Made by a program: the position numbers and the translations under genes
From: an uncultured Eubacterium sp.
GTDB taxonomy: Bacteria; Bacillota; Clostridia; Lachnospirales; Lachnospiraceae
Direction: 5' to 3'
DNA length: 46,934 nt
NCBI RefSeq assembly: GCF_934295145.1
Contig: NZ_CAKRAS010000021.1
Location: 1-46,934, forward strand
Notes under the pieces: model-generated
The model's input: only the letters and a program-made list of their open reading frames with translations
The model's database searches: none
Told to the model about the DNA's origin: nothing
Shown: piece by piece, positions 1-7,502 of the stretch
How positions within the stretch are numbered: the first letter of the stretch is position 1
How the letters are laid out: each line of letters opens with the position of its first letter

Positions 1-74
1 AGTGGTCACAGAAAATTTTTCAGGTTCTTGTTGGAGTTCGTTTCTGCTTGTTCCAAATTACCCTAAACAAGAAT

Positions 75-422
75 TTATTTTCGGCGCCGCAAAAACATCC
101 AAATCGCAATAACAACCACAATAATGATCAGGAAAATATCCCAGAACTTCTGTGTCAGATTCAGGTGAAGTGCCTCAATCATACCGATAAAGATAACGAA
201 AGCACCAAGAATCAGCTGCAACATGGAACGCTGTACCAGACCGACTTCGTTGGAACTGCGGGATTGCAGTAATCCAAAGATACCGTATACGAGGCAGATA
301 GCACCCAGAACCGGCAGTACATACATGGTGTCAATGGAATCGGTAAAAATAATGGCAAGGATAATCACCACTCCGATCAGTGTGACATAAGTGCTCCAGT
401 TAAATGGTTTCTTTTTTTTCAT
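75..422 (-). CDS. Small membrane protein, about four TM helices
   Basis: This encodes 115 residues beginning MKKKKPFNW. An in-frame ATG lies 16 codons further upstream, but the ATG at 422 follows an AGAAAGG ribosome binding site and gives a normal basic N-terminus, so I chose it. The protein has about four hydrophobic stretches (roughly residues 10-28, 33-52, 67-86 and 93-110), separated by short loops, and ends in a basic RRRK tail. This suggests a small integral membrane protein with the tail in the cytoplasm. I do not recognise the family and assign no function. It is transcribed alone, with a candidate promoter upstream and the terminator of the neighbouring permease gene beyond that. Confidence 0.72.
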   Translation of the reverse strand: MKKKKPFNWSTYVTLIGVVIILAIIFTDSIDTMYVLPVLGAICLVYGIFGLLQSRSSNEVGLVQRSMLQLILGAFVIFIGMIEALHLNLTQKFWDIFLIIIVVVIAIWMFLRRRK

Positions 423-478
423 AAGTATAAACCTTTCTATTACTAAAATTACAAAGTGAACAGATAACATAATAGCAT

Positions 479-508
479 ATTTTATCTGGATAGTGTAGCA
501 GATTGCAA
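479..508 (-). promoter_or_regulatory. Candidate sigma-A promoter of the small membrane protein gene
   Basis: On the minus strand TTGCAA (503-508) is followed after 18 bp by TAAAAT (479-484). The start codon at 422 lies about 57 bp downstream. This is inferred from consensus only. Confidence 0.45.
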
Positions 509-538
509 ATATCTGCCCAGTACAAAAATGCTGGAATG

Positions 539-573
539 AAAAACGCTGCTCCGATGTGAAGCAGCGTTTTTTG
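539..573 (-). terminator. Rho-independent terminator after the GntP permease gene
   Basis: The arms AAACGCTGCT (541-550) and AGCAGCGTTT (560-569) form a 10-bp stem with a 9-nt loop. A-tracts on one side and T-tracts on the other give U-runs in both directions. It most likely ends the minus-strand permease transcript about 50 nt past its stop codon. Confidence 0.8.
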
Positions 574-625
574 TATGGCTTAACTTTTTTCGATACTAAG
601 ATAATTGTCGAAAATAATTTTTTAC

Positions 626-2020
626 TTATGCAAGTCCCGGTGCAACAGTAAGGATGATTGCACAGAGAATTGTTCCAACTAATGTCATGATAACTGTCTG
701 TAAGAACATCGGTAAGTAAGCATCTTTGATCTTAACCTGAGCAAGTCCGGTTGTGATCAGGATCAGTCCGTTAACCGGCAGTGTCTCGAATGTGGAAACT
801 GCGATAGCTGCACAACGAGCAAGTGCGTTCGGGTTCAGAACCGGGTTAGCTGTCCAGATATAAGCGGCAGCAACCATTGGAAGTGCGATACTTAAAGCTG
901 CTGGCGGTGAAGATGTAAATGCTACTACGATGATAGCAAGTACAATACCGATTACTAACGGAGAAGCTTTCATGCCAAAGAGGATTCCAACGAAACCGTT
1001 GAAAGCTTGTGTGTGCTGTACAACGGCTGCGAAACCAGCTGCAGCTGTCAGAGTCATGATTGCGCTTGCACCATTTGCGGCACCAATGTTTAAGGAATTG
1101 AGAACGTTGCCTGCCCATGCCGGGAAGCCTTTTTTCTCATTGTCTTTGAAGTGCGGAGCCATCAGGATGATTACTGCTGCGATACCGGATACCAGAGCTA
1201 AGGAAGCAATCTGTACGATAGCGAAAAGCAGGAATACAACTACTAACGGAATCATAGCGAGTGCGAAATGCGGAAGTTTTTTTGCATTGTCATCCGGAAT
1301 CGGCTCACAGTTACCATAATCAAATGTCTCGCCTTTTCTCATCTCTTTGACGATGAAGGTAGAGCAGATGAAGTATACACCAACTTCGATTACGATGAAG
1401 GAAATAAATCCAGGGATTGGAGCAGCACCCGCGCTTGTCTTCAGGATGCTCATACAAATGATGTTATTGATACTTAATACGAATGGGGCAGAGTTAGCAC
1501 CACAGCTTAAAGCCAGCATTGCCGGAACCATACGTCTCGGAATACCGATACGGCTTGCCATGTACATACAGATTGGGAATGTAGCGAAGATAGCTACGAA
1601 ACCGTCTACACCACCATATGTAAGGATACACTCGATAAGTAACATAATTAAAACGGCACGTTTTGCCTGTTTTTCTTTATTGTTTACCGGCATAACGAAT
1701 TTATTTACTAATGTGGAAGCGATAGACTGAGCAGCACCGCTGTCAGCTAATACTTTACCAAATAAACCGCCTAAGAATACAGTCGGGAAAATTGCTGTGA
1801 TCATTCCGCAGACACCGCCGATTTCCCATACGCCGGTTGCTGCATTTTCTTCAACGGCACCTACATACAGAGAAGTAAATGCATCGTTTGCGTTCAATCC
1901 GTTTGTTACTGCTACGATAACGCCGCAGAGCGGAGCCAGGTAGAGTACGGATACGTTCTTGTAGGCGCCATACAGGAAAATAGCAAGAGCGACTACAATA
2001 CCAATAATACCTAAAGCCAT
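626..2020 (-). CDS. GntP-family permease (gluconate/hydroxy-acid type)
   Basis: This 464-residue protein is hydrophobic throughout, with about 12-14 predicted membrane segments. It resembles the GntP/ion-transporter superfamily, which moves gluconate, 3-hydroxybutyrate or related carboxylates with H+ or Na+. Family-like features are the LGGLFGKVLADSGAAQSIA stretch near residue 85, the GGVDGFVAIFATFPI stretch near residue 140 and the SSPPAALSIALPM stretch near residue 370. The start at 2020 follows an AGGAGGG ribosome binding site. The gene stands alone between a strong promoter and a terminator, with no sugar-acid kinase or dehydrogenase beside it, so the substrate cannot be named. A dyad inside the promoter suggests repression by a GntR/FadR-type regulator, which is not in this window. 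Confidence 0.82.
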   Translation of the reverse strand: MALGIIGIVVALAIFLYGAYKNVSVLYLAPLCGVIVAVTNGLNANDAFTSLYVGAVEENAATGVWEIGGVCGMITAIFPTVFLGGLFGKVLADSGAAQSIASTLVNKFVMPVNNKEKQAKRAVLIMLLIECILTYGGVDGFVAIFATFPICMYMASRIGIPRRMVPAMLALSCGANSAPFVLSINNIICMSILKTSAGAAPIPGFISFIVIEVGVYFICSTFIVKEMRKGETFDYGNCEPIPDDNAKKLPHFALAMIPLVVVFLLFAIVQIASLALVSGIAAVIILMAPHFKDNEKKGFPAWAGNVLNSLNIGAANGASAIMTLTAAAGFAAVVQHTQAFNGFVGILFGMKASPLVIGIVLAIIVVAFTSSPPAALSIALPMVAAAYIWTANPVLNPNALARCAAIAVSTFETLPVNGLILITTGLAQVKIKDAYLPMFLQTVIMTLVGTILCAIILTVAPGLA

Positions 2021-2096
2021 AAATCAAACCCTCCTAAATTTTAAAAAAGTTAAGCAAGTGTGAAATTTATAAACAAAATATAAACTTCATGAGCTT

Positions 2097-2125
2097 ATTA
2101 TAACCATATGGTAAGACCATGTCAA
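2097..2125 (-). promoter_or_regulatory. Perfect-consensus promoter of the permease gene with an overlapping operator-like dyad
   Basis: On the minus strand TTGACA (2120-2125), a 17-bp spacer and TATAAT (2097-2102) form a full-consensus sigma-A promoter. The spacer contains the dyad ATGGT-N3-ACCAT (2108-2120), which overlaps a second palindrome, ACCATATGGT (2103-2112). TGGT-N3-ACCA fits the operator class of FadR-subfamily GntR repressors. Nothing else is seen between 2126 and 2236; a 61-codon minus frame at 2067-2252 overlaps this promoter and is not called. Confidence 0.75.
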
Positions 2126-2236
2126 TAAAAAATACGCAAAATGCACAATAAAAAACGAGAAAAATGTAATGAATTAGACAAAATGCTTCTAAATGTTGCA
2201 AAAGTCCTGAATATACATGGTGACTTTTTGGGACAG

Positions 2237-2281
2237 AAAAAAAGAAATGCAACGAAAACAGATGAAGTGTTGCATTTCTTT
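2237..2281 (-). terminator. Terminator of the LtaS-like gene
   Basis: A 13-bp stem pairs AAAGAAATGCAAC (2241-2253) with GTTGCATTTCTTT (2269-2281). It is followed on the minus strand by a U-run. It lies 25 nt past the stop of the upstream minus-strand gene. Confidence 0.8.
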
Positions 2282-2306
2282 AAATATTACATGTGTCTAA
2301 TAATAC

Positions 2307-4436
2307 TTACCGATTCATAAAAAATACAGAGGAATCCCGGTTGTTCCGATCGATCAGTGAATTGTATACAAGGCAGTGATACTGATAAAGCAGATCATCG
2401 TACTTGCTGCTGTCGTTATGTGAATAATAATTATTGTCAGAATCCACATATCCGACAGTATTGATGATCGGAAGTTTCTGATACAGTGCAGCCAGATATT
2501 TGTTGTACTGTGTCATCGGCAGGCCGGCGGTCTGCAGCACCAGTGTGGACAGATAGTTTGCACTGATGTGGTTTAAGGTCGCTTCCGGAATGTCATAATT
2601 TGCCCAGATGACAAACGGTGTTGTGTAGCGGAGCTGCTGCTGTTCCGTGGAGAGATTATCCAAGCTTGTACCGAACAGTTCCTCATAAAATTCATCTTCG
2701 ATGGATGGCAGATGATCACCAAACATACAGATAATGGTCGGTTCTGATACGTTGCTGAAGTAGTTTACCAGTTCCTGGAATGCTTCATCAGAGCGTTTTA
2801 CCAGAGACAGATAACGGTTTGCCTTTGGATAAATGCCGTTCATGTTTGTGACGTACACTTCCTGTGCAAAGTTTGTATAGGACATTGCGTATCCGCCGTG
2901 GTTCTGCATGGTGACGTTAAAGAGGAAAAATGGTTTGGAAGTATCCCGGTTTTCGTACATGTTTTCCACCATGGAGTAATCGTAGCTGTCGCTGACGAAA
3001 CGACGCAGTAGCATGTGACGGTCAGGATAACGCTGGTTTAACAGAGACTCATACTCAGTGACATCGTTATTCTGTTTGTAAGTGTCGAGAATGTCCTGAT
3101 CCACAAAATCTTCAATGCTGATGTAGTTTTCAAATCCAAGCAACGGATATACGTTACGACGGTTCCAGCCTTCTCCGTAATACGGATGAAAAGCAGTTTC
3201 GGAGTAACCGAGAGAACCTAACGTTGACACCAGGGATGGAACGGTATCCTTCACGTAGGACTGATATACGTTGCAGCCTGTCGGTAAAAAGGAGATAGAA
3301 TCTCCGGATAAAAATTCAAATTCACTGTTACTTGTTCCTGCACCGAATACCGGCATGGACAAATAACCTTTGATCGTATTTTCTGTCAGGCTGTGGATAA
3401 ACGGCATGTAATCCTCGTTTGTCTCCAGATTGCCAAGGGCACCCAGGTCAGCCAGGGATTCATTCATAATACAGATGATATTTGGTTTCGTGCCATCTGC
3501 GTTGGCTATGTAATCATTTTTACCGGTCAAAAGGTTCGTGCTTGTATCGCTGTCCGGGTCAACATCGGCATCTTTTAATGTCTTGGCCACATAATCACTG
3601 ACATTATTCGGATCATAGTCAGAAGGTTTCCGGATAATGAGATATTTTGTGTTGAGGCAGAAGTTAAAGAAAGAACCGGTGCGGTGATAACCTCTGGCCT
3701 GATCCCAGAAATCCGGTTTGTAACCAAGGTTTGCTGCGTGATCAGTGAAAAATAAGGAAATCACAACGACTGCGATATAAGCTGCCGGGGCAAGTTTTGC
3801 AAAAAGTTTGAATTTCAATTTTTTCGGCTTGATGTTGACACTTTTTTTGTTTACCAGGTAGATTAGGAAAAACATAATGGAGCCAAGGATCAGCTTCCAA
3901 CTGAGCTCATAGGTGTAACCGTCGGAAACACTTAAGCCTGTTTTAAAAGTGAGAATATCCAGCGGAACAAAAGGAGAACCGCGGAACAGCTCGATAAAGT
4001 AGTTCAGCAGGGACCATACATATAAGGATATGTTTACAATCAGTCCCACCATATGATAACGTCCGGTGATCAGGTAGAAAAACAGATAGAACACCAGATA
4101 GATCATATAGTTGGCAAGGAACGTTGGCACGGAAAACCACCATATATAGTTTTCGTTAAATACTTCTACCATCTGAATGGTAAGGATTGGCATAATAAAA
4201 AAAAGTGCCGTGTTTGCAAATGCCTTGTATTTCTCATCGACGGATGGCTTAGCGACGATCAGAAATCCCGCTACGGGTCCGGCGATGAGAGACAACACAA
4301 AAAGAACGGTGCCGTATGTCAGATTCAGGTCCGGATCCAGATAAAGCCGCCAGTTGGCGGACACAAATAGAATCATAAAAATACAGACCGCCAGTCCAAG
4401 CAGGCGGATCTTTTTTTCTGCGAATGAAATATGCAT
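2307..4436 (-). CDS. LtaS-like membrane phosphoglycerol transferase/sulfatase-fold protein
   Basis: This 709-residue protein has an N-terminal membrane domain (about five or more helices within residues 10-230) and an extracytoplasmic alkaline-phosphatase/sulfatase-fold domain (about 315-645). That is the architecture of lipoteichoic acid synthases and related polyglycerol-phosphate transferases. The motif NIICIMNES near residue 318 matches the first metal-binding motif. FGAGTSNSEFEFL places a probable nucleophilic threonine at about residue 368. FGDHLPS near residue 567 supplies further metal ligands. Known family members transfer glycerol-phosphate from phosphatidylglycerol to a growing chain outside the cell; the exact product here is unproven. 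The C-terminal 60-70 residues extend past the core and may cap the domain. It is monocistronic with its own promoter and terminator. Confidence 0.85.
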   Translation of the reverse strand: MHISFAEKKIRLLGLAVCIFMILFVSANWRLYLDPDLNLTYGTVLFVLSLIAGPVAGFLIVAKPSVDEKYKAFANTALFFIMPILTIQMVEVFNENYIWWFSVPTFLANYMIYLVFYLFFYLITGRYHMVGLIVNISLYVWSLLNYFIELFRGSPFVPLDILTFKTGLSVSDGYTYELSWKLILGSIMFFLIYLVNKKSVNIKPKKLKFKLFAKLAPAAYIAVVVISLFFTDHAANLGYKPDFWDQARGYHRTGSFFNFCLNTKYLIIRKPSDYDPNNVSDYVAKTLKDADVDPDSDTSTNLLTGKNDYIANADGTKPNIICIMNESLADLGALGNLETNEDYMPFIHSLTENTIKGYLSMPVFGAGTSNSEFEFLSGDSISFLPTGCNVYQSYVKDTVPSLVSTLGSLGYSETAFHPYYGEGWNRRNVYPLLGFENYISIEDFVDQDILDTYKQNNDVTEYESLLNQRYPDRHMLLRRFVSDSYDYSMVENMYENRDTSKPFFLFNVTMQNHGGYAMSYTNFAQEVYVTNMNGIYPKANRYLSLVKRSDEAFQELVNYFSNVSEPTIICMFGDHLPSIEDEFYEELFGTSLDNLSTEQQQLRYTTPFVIWANYDIPEATLNHISANYLSTLVLQTAGLPMTQYNKYLAALYQKLPIINTVGYVDSDNNYYSHNDSSKYDDLLYQYHCLVYNSLIDRNNRDSSVFFMNR

Positions 4437-4586
4437 GTTTTTATCTTCCCGTTTCTATATAATAATGTATCTGTTTAAAAATAAGTATGATATATCTGCT
4501 TATTTTAAACTGTTATTTATGGAATCATTCAGAGTGCTTCCCACTGAGAATCATTACATAAAACCTGTTAATGGTCACTAAGATAT

Positions 4587-4615
4587 ATTAAATATCACGG
4601 AAGAAAATATGTCAA
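4587..4615 (-). promoter_or_regulatory. Candidate promoter of the LtaS-like gene
   Basis: On the minus strand TTGACA (4610-4615) is followed after exactly 17 bp by TTTAAT (4587-4592). The leader to the start at 4436 is about 145 nt and AT-rich. The gap 4437-4770 holds only this promoter and the terminator at 4695-4719; I see no further gene in it. Confidence 0.6.
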
Positions 4616-4694
4616 CTAGTAAAACTGTGAAGAAAGAGTGAAGATATTTTTAAAACTATTTTTTTAGAGAGTGTATATGAAAAGGCATTTTTAG

Positions 4695-4719
4695 AAAAAC
4701 CCCCGATAAGCACCGGGGG
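4695..4719 (-). terminator. Terminator of the 96-residue unknown gene
   Basis: CCCCCG (4700-4705) pairs with CGGGGG (4714-4719). On the minus strand the stem is followed by UUUUU. It lies about 50 nt after the stop codon at 4771. Confidence 0.75.
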
Positions 4720-4770
4720 AAATGTATCTTATTTTGATTTAGATGCCGGTTGTCTGATACAAATGTCAGA

Positions 4771-5061
4771 TTATGACGGAAACTCGATCTCAAGTTCATC
4801 AATGGCTACGCGGATCTCATCATCATTTAATTCCTGCATGTCCGGAATATGGATGGTGCCGCCGATATTTGCTGTTTCCAGAATTTTATCATATAATTTT
4901 AAGGACAGTTCGTGCGGAAGCTGTATGCCGACATTTACATGCTCGCCATTTGCGGTAACGATGACAACCTGATCCATTTTTTTCGGAAGCAGGATGCATC
5001 CGGTGCAGTTTGCGTAGAACTGAATTGGTTTGTTACAGTCTCTGAGTGAAAATGTTTTCAT
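4771..5061 (-). CDS. Small soluble protein of unknown function
   Basis: The 96-residue product starts MKTFSLRDCNKPIQF after a GGGAGG ribosome binding site. It has three cysteines near the N-terminus (residues 9, 19 and 22, the last two as C-x2-C) and an acidic C-terminal half rich in Glu and Asp. There are no membrane segments. I do not recognise the family. It has its own terminator and is divergent from the sirtuin gene, so the two share a 112-bp promoter region. Confidence 0.7.
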   Translation of the reverse strand: MKTFSLRDCNKPIQFYANCTGCILLPKKMDQVVIVTANGEHVNVGIQLPHELSLKLYDKILETANIGGTIHIPDMQELNDDEIRVAIDELEIEFPS

Positions 5062-5095
5062 GAAATCAATACCTCCCTGATCATGTAAAATAGAG

Positions 5096-5124
5096 TTGCT
5101 ATTTTCTGTCTATCAGTATAGTAT
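5096..5124 (+). promoter_or_regulatory. Candidate promoter of the sirtuin gene
   Basis: TTGCTA (5096-5101) and TAGTAT (5119-5124) are separated by 17 bp. This lies 50 bp before the start at 5174. Confidence 0.45.
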
Positions 5125-5173
5125 AAAAACATGAATTTGCATAGTGTTTCATCAGAAAAAAGGAGCGAAACAG

Positions 5174-5890
5174 ATGAAAAAAGCAGAAATTTTAAAAGAA
5201 TGGATCGATGGGTCAGATAATATTGTGTTTTTTGGCGGAGCCGGCGTCTCTACAGAGAGCGGCATCCCGGATTTCCGAAGTGTGGACGGACTGTATCATC
5301 AGAAATATGAATATCCGCCGGAGACAATTTTAAGTCATACGTTTTATATGGAAAAGACAGAGGAATTTTACCGGTTTTACCGTGACAAAATGCTGGCACT
5401 GGATGCAAAACCGAATGCCGCACACTTGAAACTGGCAGAACTGGAAGAAAAGGGCAAACTGAAGGCGGTTGTCACGCAGAATATTGACGGGCTGCATCAG
5501 GCGGCCGGCAGTAAAAATGTATTGGAACTTCACGGAAGCGTACACCGCAATTATTGCAGAAAATGCGGAAAGCTATATGATGCGCAGTATATTAAGAACT
5601 CAACGGGAGTTCCGAAGTGTGACTGTGGCGGACAGATTAAGCCGGATGTTGTATTATATGAGGAAGGTCTGGATTCTGCTACCATGCAGGCGGCCATTCG
5701 TTTTATCAGTCAGGCTGAGGTGCTGATCATCGGTGGAACAAGCCTTGCTGTGTATCCGGCAGCCGGACTGATCGATTATTATCGGGGAAATAAACTTGTG
5801 CTGATCAACAAATCTGCAACACCGCTGGATAATCGTGCGGATCTGGTGATCCAGGCACCGATTGGAGAAGTATTTCAGCAGGTTTGCTAA
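5174..5890 (+). CDS. cobB: NAD-dependent protein deacylase, Sir2 family
   Basis: This 238-residue sirtuin removes acyl groups from lysines using NAD+ in the cytoplasm. Rossmann-fold NAD motifs are visible: GAGVSTESGIPDFRS near residue 20, TQNIDGLHQAAGS near residue 105 and the catalytic histidine in ELHGSVH near residue 122. The zinc ribbon follows as C-x2-C then C-x-C (CRKCG and CDCGG). GGTSLAVYPAAGL near residue 190 is the last NAD-binding motif. An upstream ATG at 5144 would add 10 residues, but AAAGGAGCG sits just before the ATG at 5174, so I chose that. Length and motif order fit the family. The gene is called cobB by family, not by experiment. Confidence 0.92.
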   Translation: MKKAEILKEWIDGSDNIVFFGGAGVSTESGIPDFRSVDGLYHQKYEYPPETILSHTFYMEKTEEFYRFYRDKMLALDAKPNAAHLKLAELEEKGKLKAVVTQNIDGLHQAAGSKNVLELHGSVHRNYCRKCGKLYDAQYIKNSTGVPKCDCGGQIKPDVVLYEEGLDSATMQAAIRFISQAEVLIIGGTSLAVYPAAGLIDYYRGNKLVLINKSATPLDNRADLVIQAPIGEVFQQVC

Positions 5891-5969
5891 AAAATTCTAA
5901 AAAGTGGTTCAGGATGATTGCATAAGCATGTAAAAATAGAAGTGGAAAATGAATGATTGAGGTGAATGA

Positions 5970-6164
5970 ATGGCATATCGATATGAAGTGGGAGATATCG
6001 TAAAGTTAAAAAAGAAACATCCCTGTGGTAGTTTTGAGTGGGAAATCCTCCGCGTGGGAGCAGATTTTCGGTTAAAATGCCAGGGCTGCGGGCATCAGAT
6101 CATGGTTGCACGAAAGATTGTGGAAAAAAACACAAAAGATTTAAAAAAACACTTGCCTGATTGA
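5970..6164 (+). CDS. DUF951 family small protein
   Basis: This 64-residue protein contains the signature pattern of DUF951: a VGDIVKLKKKHPCGS start, WEILRVGADFRLKCQGCGH in the middle and a basic helix at the end. The cysteines at about residues 19, 36 and 39 could bind metal, but this is an inference. Members often lie next to rpsF in Firmicutes, as here. A GAGGTGA ribosome binding site precedes the ATG. Its last codons carry the -35 element of the rpsF promoter. The function is unknown. Confidence 0.85.
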   Translation: MAYRYEVGDIVKLKKKHPCGSFEWEILRVGADFRLKCQGCGHQIMVARKIVEKNTKDLKKHLPD

Positions 6165-6181
6165 TGAAAATATGGTAACAT
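6153..6181 (+). promoter_or_regulatory. Promoter of the rpsF-ssb-rpsR operon
   Basis: TTGCCT (6153-6158), a 17-bp spacer and TAACAT (6176-6181), with a TG one base before the -10. The -35 lies inside the end of the DUF951 gene. Confidence 0.65.
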
Positions 6182-6182
6182 A

Positions 6183-6245
6183 GGCAATCGTGATATACAA
6201 TATCCTTGCTCTCTACGGATGAGCAGAGGGCCAAAAGACCACAAG
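6183..6245 (+). promoter_or_regulatory. Possible S6:S18 ribosomal-protein leader in the rpsF 5' UTR
   Basis: The 77-nt leader contains TGCTC and GAGCA arms around an internal TCTACGGAT, inside a longer CCTTGCTC/GAGCAGAGG stem. rpsF operons of many bacteria carry an RNA element bound by the S6:S18 dimer in which a CCG trinucleotide is important. A CGG/CCG-type internal loop at this site is compatible, but I could not match the full consensus by eye. Confidence 0.3.
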
Positions 6246-6258
6246 GAGGTAAGAAAGC

Positions 6259-6549
6259 ATGAACAAGTATGAATTAGCATTAATTGTTAGTGCCAAGATC
6301 GAAGATGACGCCAGAGCAGCAGTTGTTGAGAAAGCAAAAGAGTACATTACTCGTTTTGGCGGTACAGTAACAGAAGTTGAGGATTGGGGTAAGAAAAAAT
6401 TAGCTTACGATATCCAGAAAATGAGCGAAGGCTTCTATTACTTCATTCAGTTCGACGCTGCAGCAGAAGTACCTGCTGAGTTAGAGCAGAGTGTTCGTAT
6501 CATGGACAACGTGCTGAGATTTTTATGCGTTAGAAAAGACGAGGCATAA
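6259..6549 (+). CDS. rpsF: 30S ribosomal protein S6
   Basis: This 96-residue protein binds the central domain of 16S rRNA together with S18. The MNKYELALIVSAKI start, the DWGKKKLAYDIQKMSEGFYY motif and the VLRFLCVRKDEA end are typical of bacterial S6, and the length is normal. The ribosome binding site is AAGGAGG. It is the first gene of the rpsF-ssb-rpsR operon, a very widely conserved order. Confidence 0.97.
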   Translation: MNKYELALIVSAKIEDDARAAVVEKAKEYITRFGGTVTEVEDWGKKKLAYDIQKMSEGFYYFIQFDAAAEVPAELEQSVRIMDNVLRFLCVRKDEA

Positions 6550-6576
6550 TTTCACAGTAGAGAAGGAGTTATCCTT

Positions 6577-7020
6577 ATGAATAAAGTAATTTTAATGGGA
6601 CGTTTGACCCGTGATCCTGAGGTTCGTTATTCTCAGGGTGAACAGGCAACCGCAATCGCAAGATATACAGTTGCAGTAGATCGTAGATTCCGTCGTGACG
6701 GCGACAGCCAGACAGCAGATTTCATCGGCTGTGTGGCATTCGGACGTCAGGCAGAGTTCGCAGAGAAATATCTGCGCAAAGGAACAAAAATTGCTCTTAC
6801 AGGCCGTATCCAGACCGGAAGTTATACAAACCGCGACGGACAGAAGGTTTACACAACAGATGTTGTGGTAGAGGAGCAGGAGTTTGCGGAGAGCAAAGCA
6901 GCAAGCGCTGAGCATGCAGCAAATTTTGCACCGGCAGACAGACCATCACCGAGCAATGCAGTGAGCGATGGTTTTATGAATATTCCGGACGGAATTGATG
7001 AAGAATTACCATTTAACTAA
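6577..7020 (+). CDS. ssb: Single-stranded DNA-binding protein
   Basis: This 147-residue SSB coats single-stranded DNA in replication and repair and recruits partners through its tail. The N-terminal OB-fold starts MNKVILMGRLTRDPEVRY, with GRIQTGSYTNRDGQKVY near residue 75. A flexible, low-complexity linker follows. The acidic C-terminal tip ends GIDEELPFN, the DDxPF-type partner-docking tail. It lies 27 bp after rpsF with its own AAGGAG site, between the two ribosomal protein genes as in most Firmicutes. Confidence 0.96.
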   Translation: MNKVILMGRLTRDPEVRYSQGEQATAIARYTVAVDRRFRRDGDSQTADFIGCVAFGRQAEFAEKYLRKGTKIALTGRIQTGSYTNRDGQKVYTTDVVVEEQEFAESKAASAEHAANFAPADRPSPSNAVSDGFMNIPDGIDEELPFN

Positions 7021-7037
7021 ACAGGAGGTAAACTATC

Positions 7038-7298
7038 ATGGCTTATAATAAAGATGGAAAAAGCGATTCTCCGATGAAGAGAAGAGGCGGCCGCAGAAGA
7101 AAAAAAGTTTGTGTATTCTGTGGAAAAGACAATGTAATCGATTACAAGGATACAAATAAATTAAAAAGATACATCTCTGAGAGAGGAAAAATCCTTCCGA
7201 GAAGAATCACAGGAAACTGTGCAAAACATCAGAGAGCTATCACTGTAGCAATCAAGAGAGCACGTCACGTTGCTTTAATGCCATACGTACAGGATTAA
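7038..7298 (+). CDS. rpsR: 30S ribosomal protein S18
   Basis: This 86-residue S18 partners S6 on the 30S platform. The core CVFCGKDNVIDYKDTNKLKR and ISERGKILPRRITGNCAKHQ are diagnostic. The cysteines in CVFC and NCAKH could form a zinc-binding set, as in the zinc-type (C+) forms of this protein. The basic N-terminus reads KRRGGRRRKK. AGGAGG precedes the start by a normal spacing. It is the last gene before a strong terminator. Confidence 0.97.
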   Translation: MAYNKDGKSDSPMKRRGGRRRKKVCVFCGKDNVIDYKDTNKLKRYISERGKILPRRITGNCAKHQRAITVAIKRARHVALMPYVQD

Positions 7299-7311
7299 TT
7301 TTGACAACAGA

Positions 7312-7341
7312 CTCCCCGGAAAGAATTTCCGGGGAGCTTTT
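7312..7341 (+). terminator. Terminator of the rpsF-ssb-rpsR operon
   Basis: An 11-bp GC-rich stem, CTCCCCGGAAA with TTTCCGGGGAG (7312-7336), has a GAA loop and is followed by CTTTTTG. Confidence 0.92.
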
Positions 7342-7361
7342 TGCATATTTCAGAGCCAGGA

Positions 7362-7422
7362 AAAATTTTAGGAAAAAGTGCGAATCATGCTTACATGAAT
7401 GAACATTTTTTCCTGAAATTTT
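7362..7422 (+). other. Long AT-rich stem-loop in the GDPD leader
   Basis: AAAATTTTAGGAAAAA (7362-7377) pairs with TTTTTCCTGAAATTTT (7407-7422) over 16 bp with one G-U pair. A second, imperfect GC-richer stem follows at about 7431-7482 (AGCC...ATCGAG against CTCGAGAT...GGCT). Function unknown; see findings. Confidence 0.5.
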
Positions 7423-7502
7423 ATTTGGCGAGAAGCCACATCGAGAGGAAGCGTAGCGGACTCGAGATGACTGGGGCTGAAATATACAAAAAAAGGAATC
7501 AT

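Noticed and set aside
846..1730. Several frames of 70-130 codons on both strands inside the permease gene
   Set aside because: They are shadows of the membrane-protein coding frame and lack ribosome binding sites.
2067..2252. 61-codon frame on the minus strand
   Set aside because: It overlaps the permease promoter and the LtaS terminator region, has no ribosome binding site and an unlikely composition.
5144..5173. Upstream ATG of the sirtuin gene
   Set aside because: The AAAGGAGCG site is positioned for the ATG at 5174, and the extra 10 residues include the ribosome binding site.
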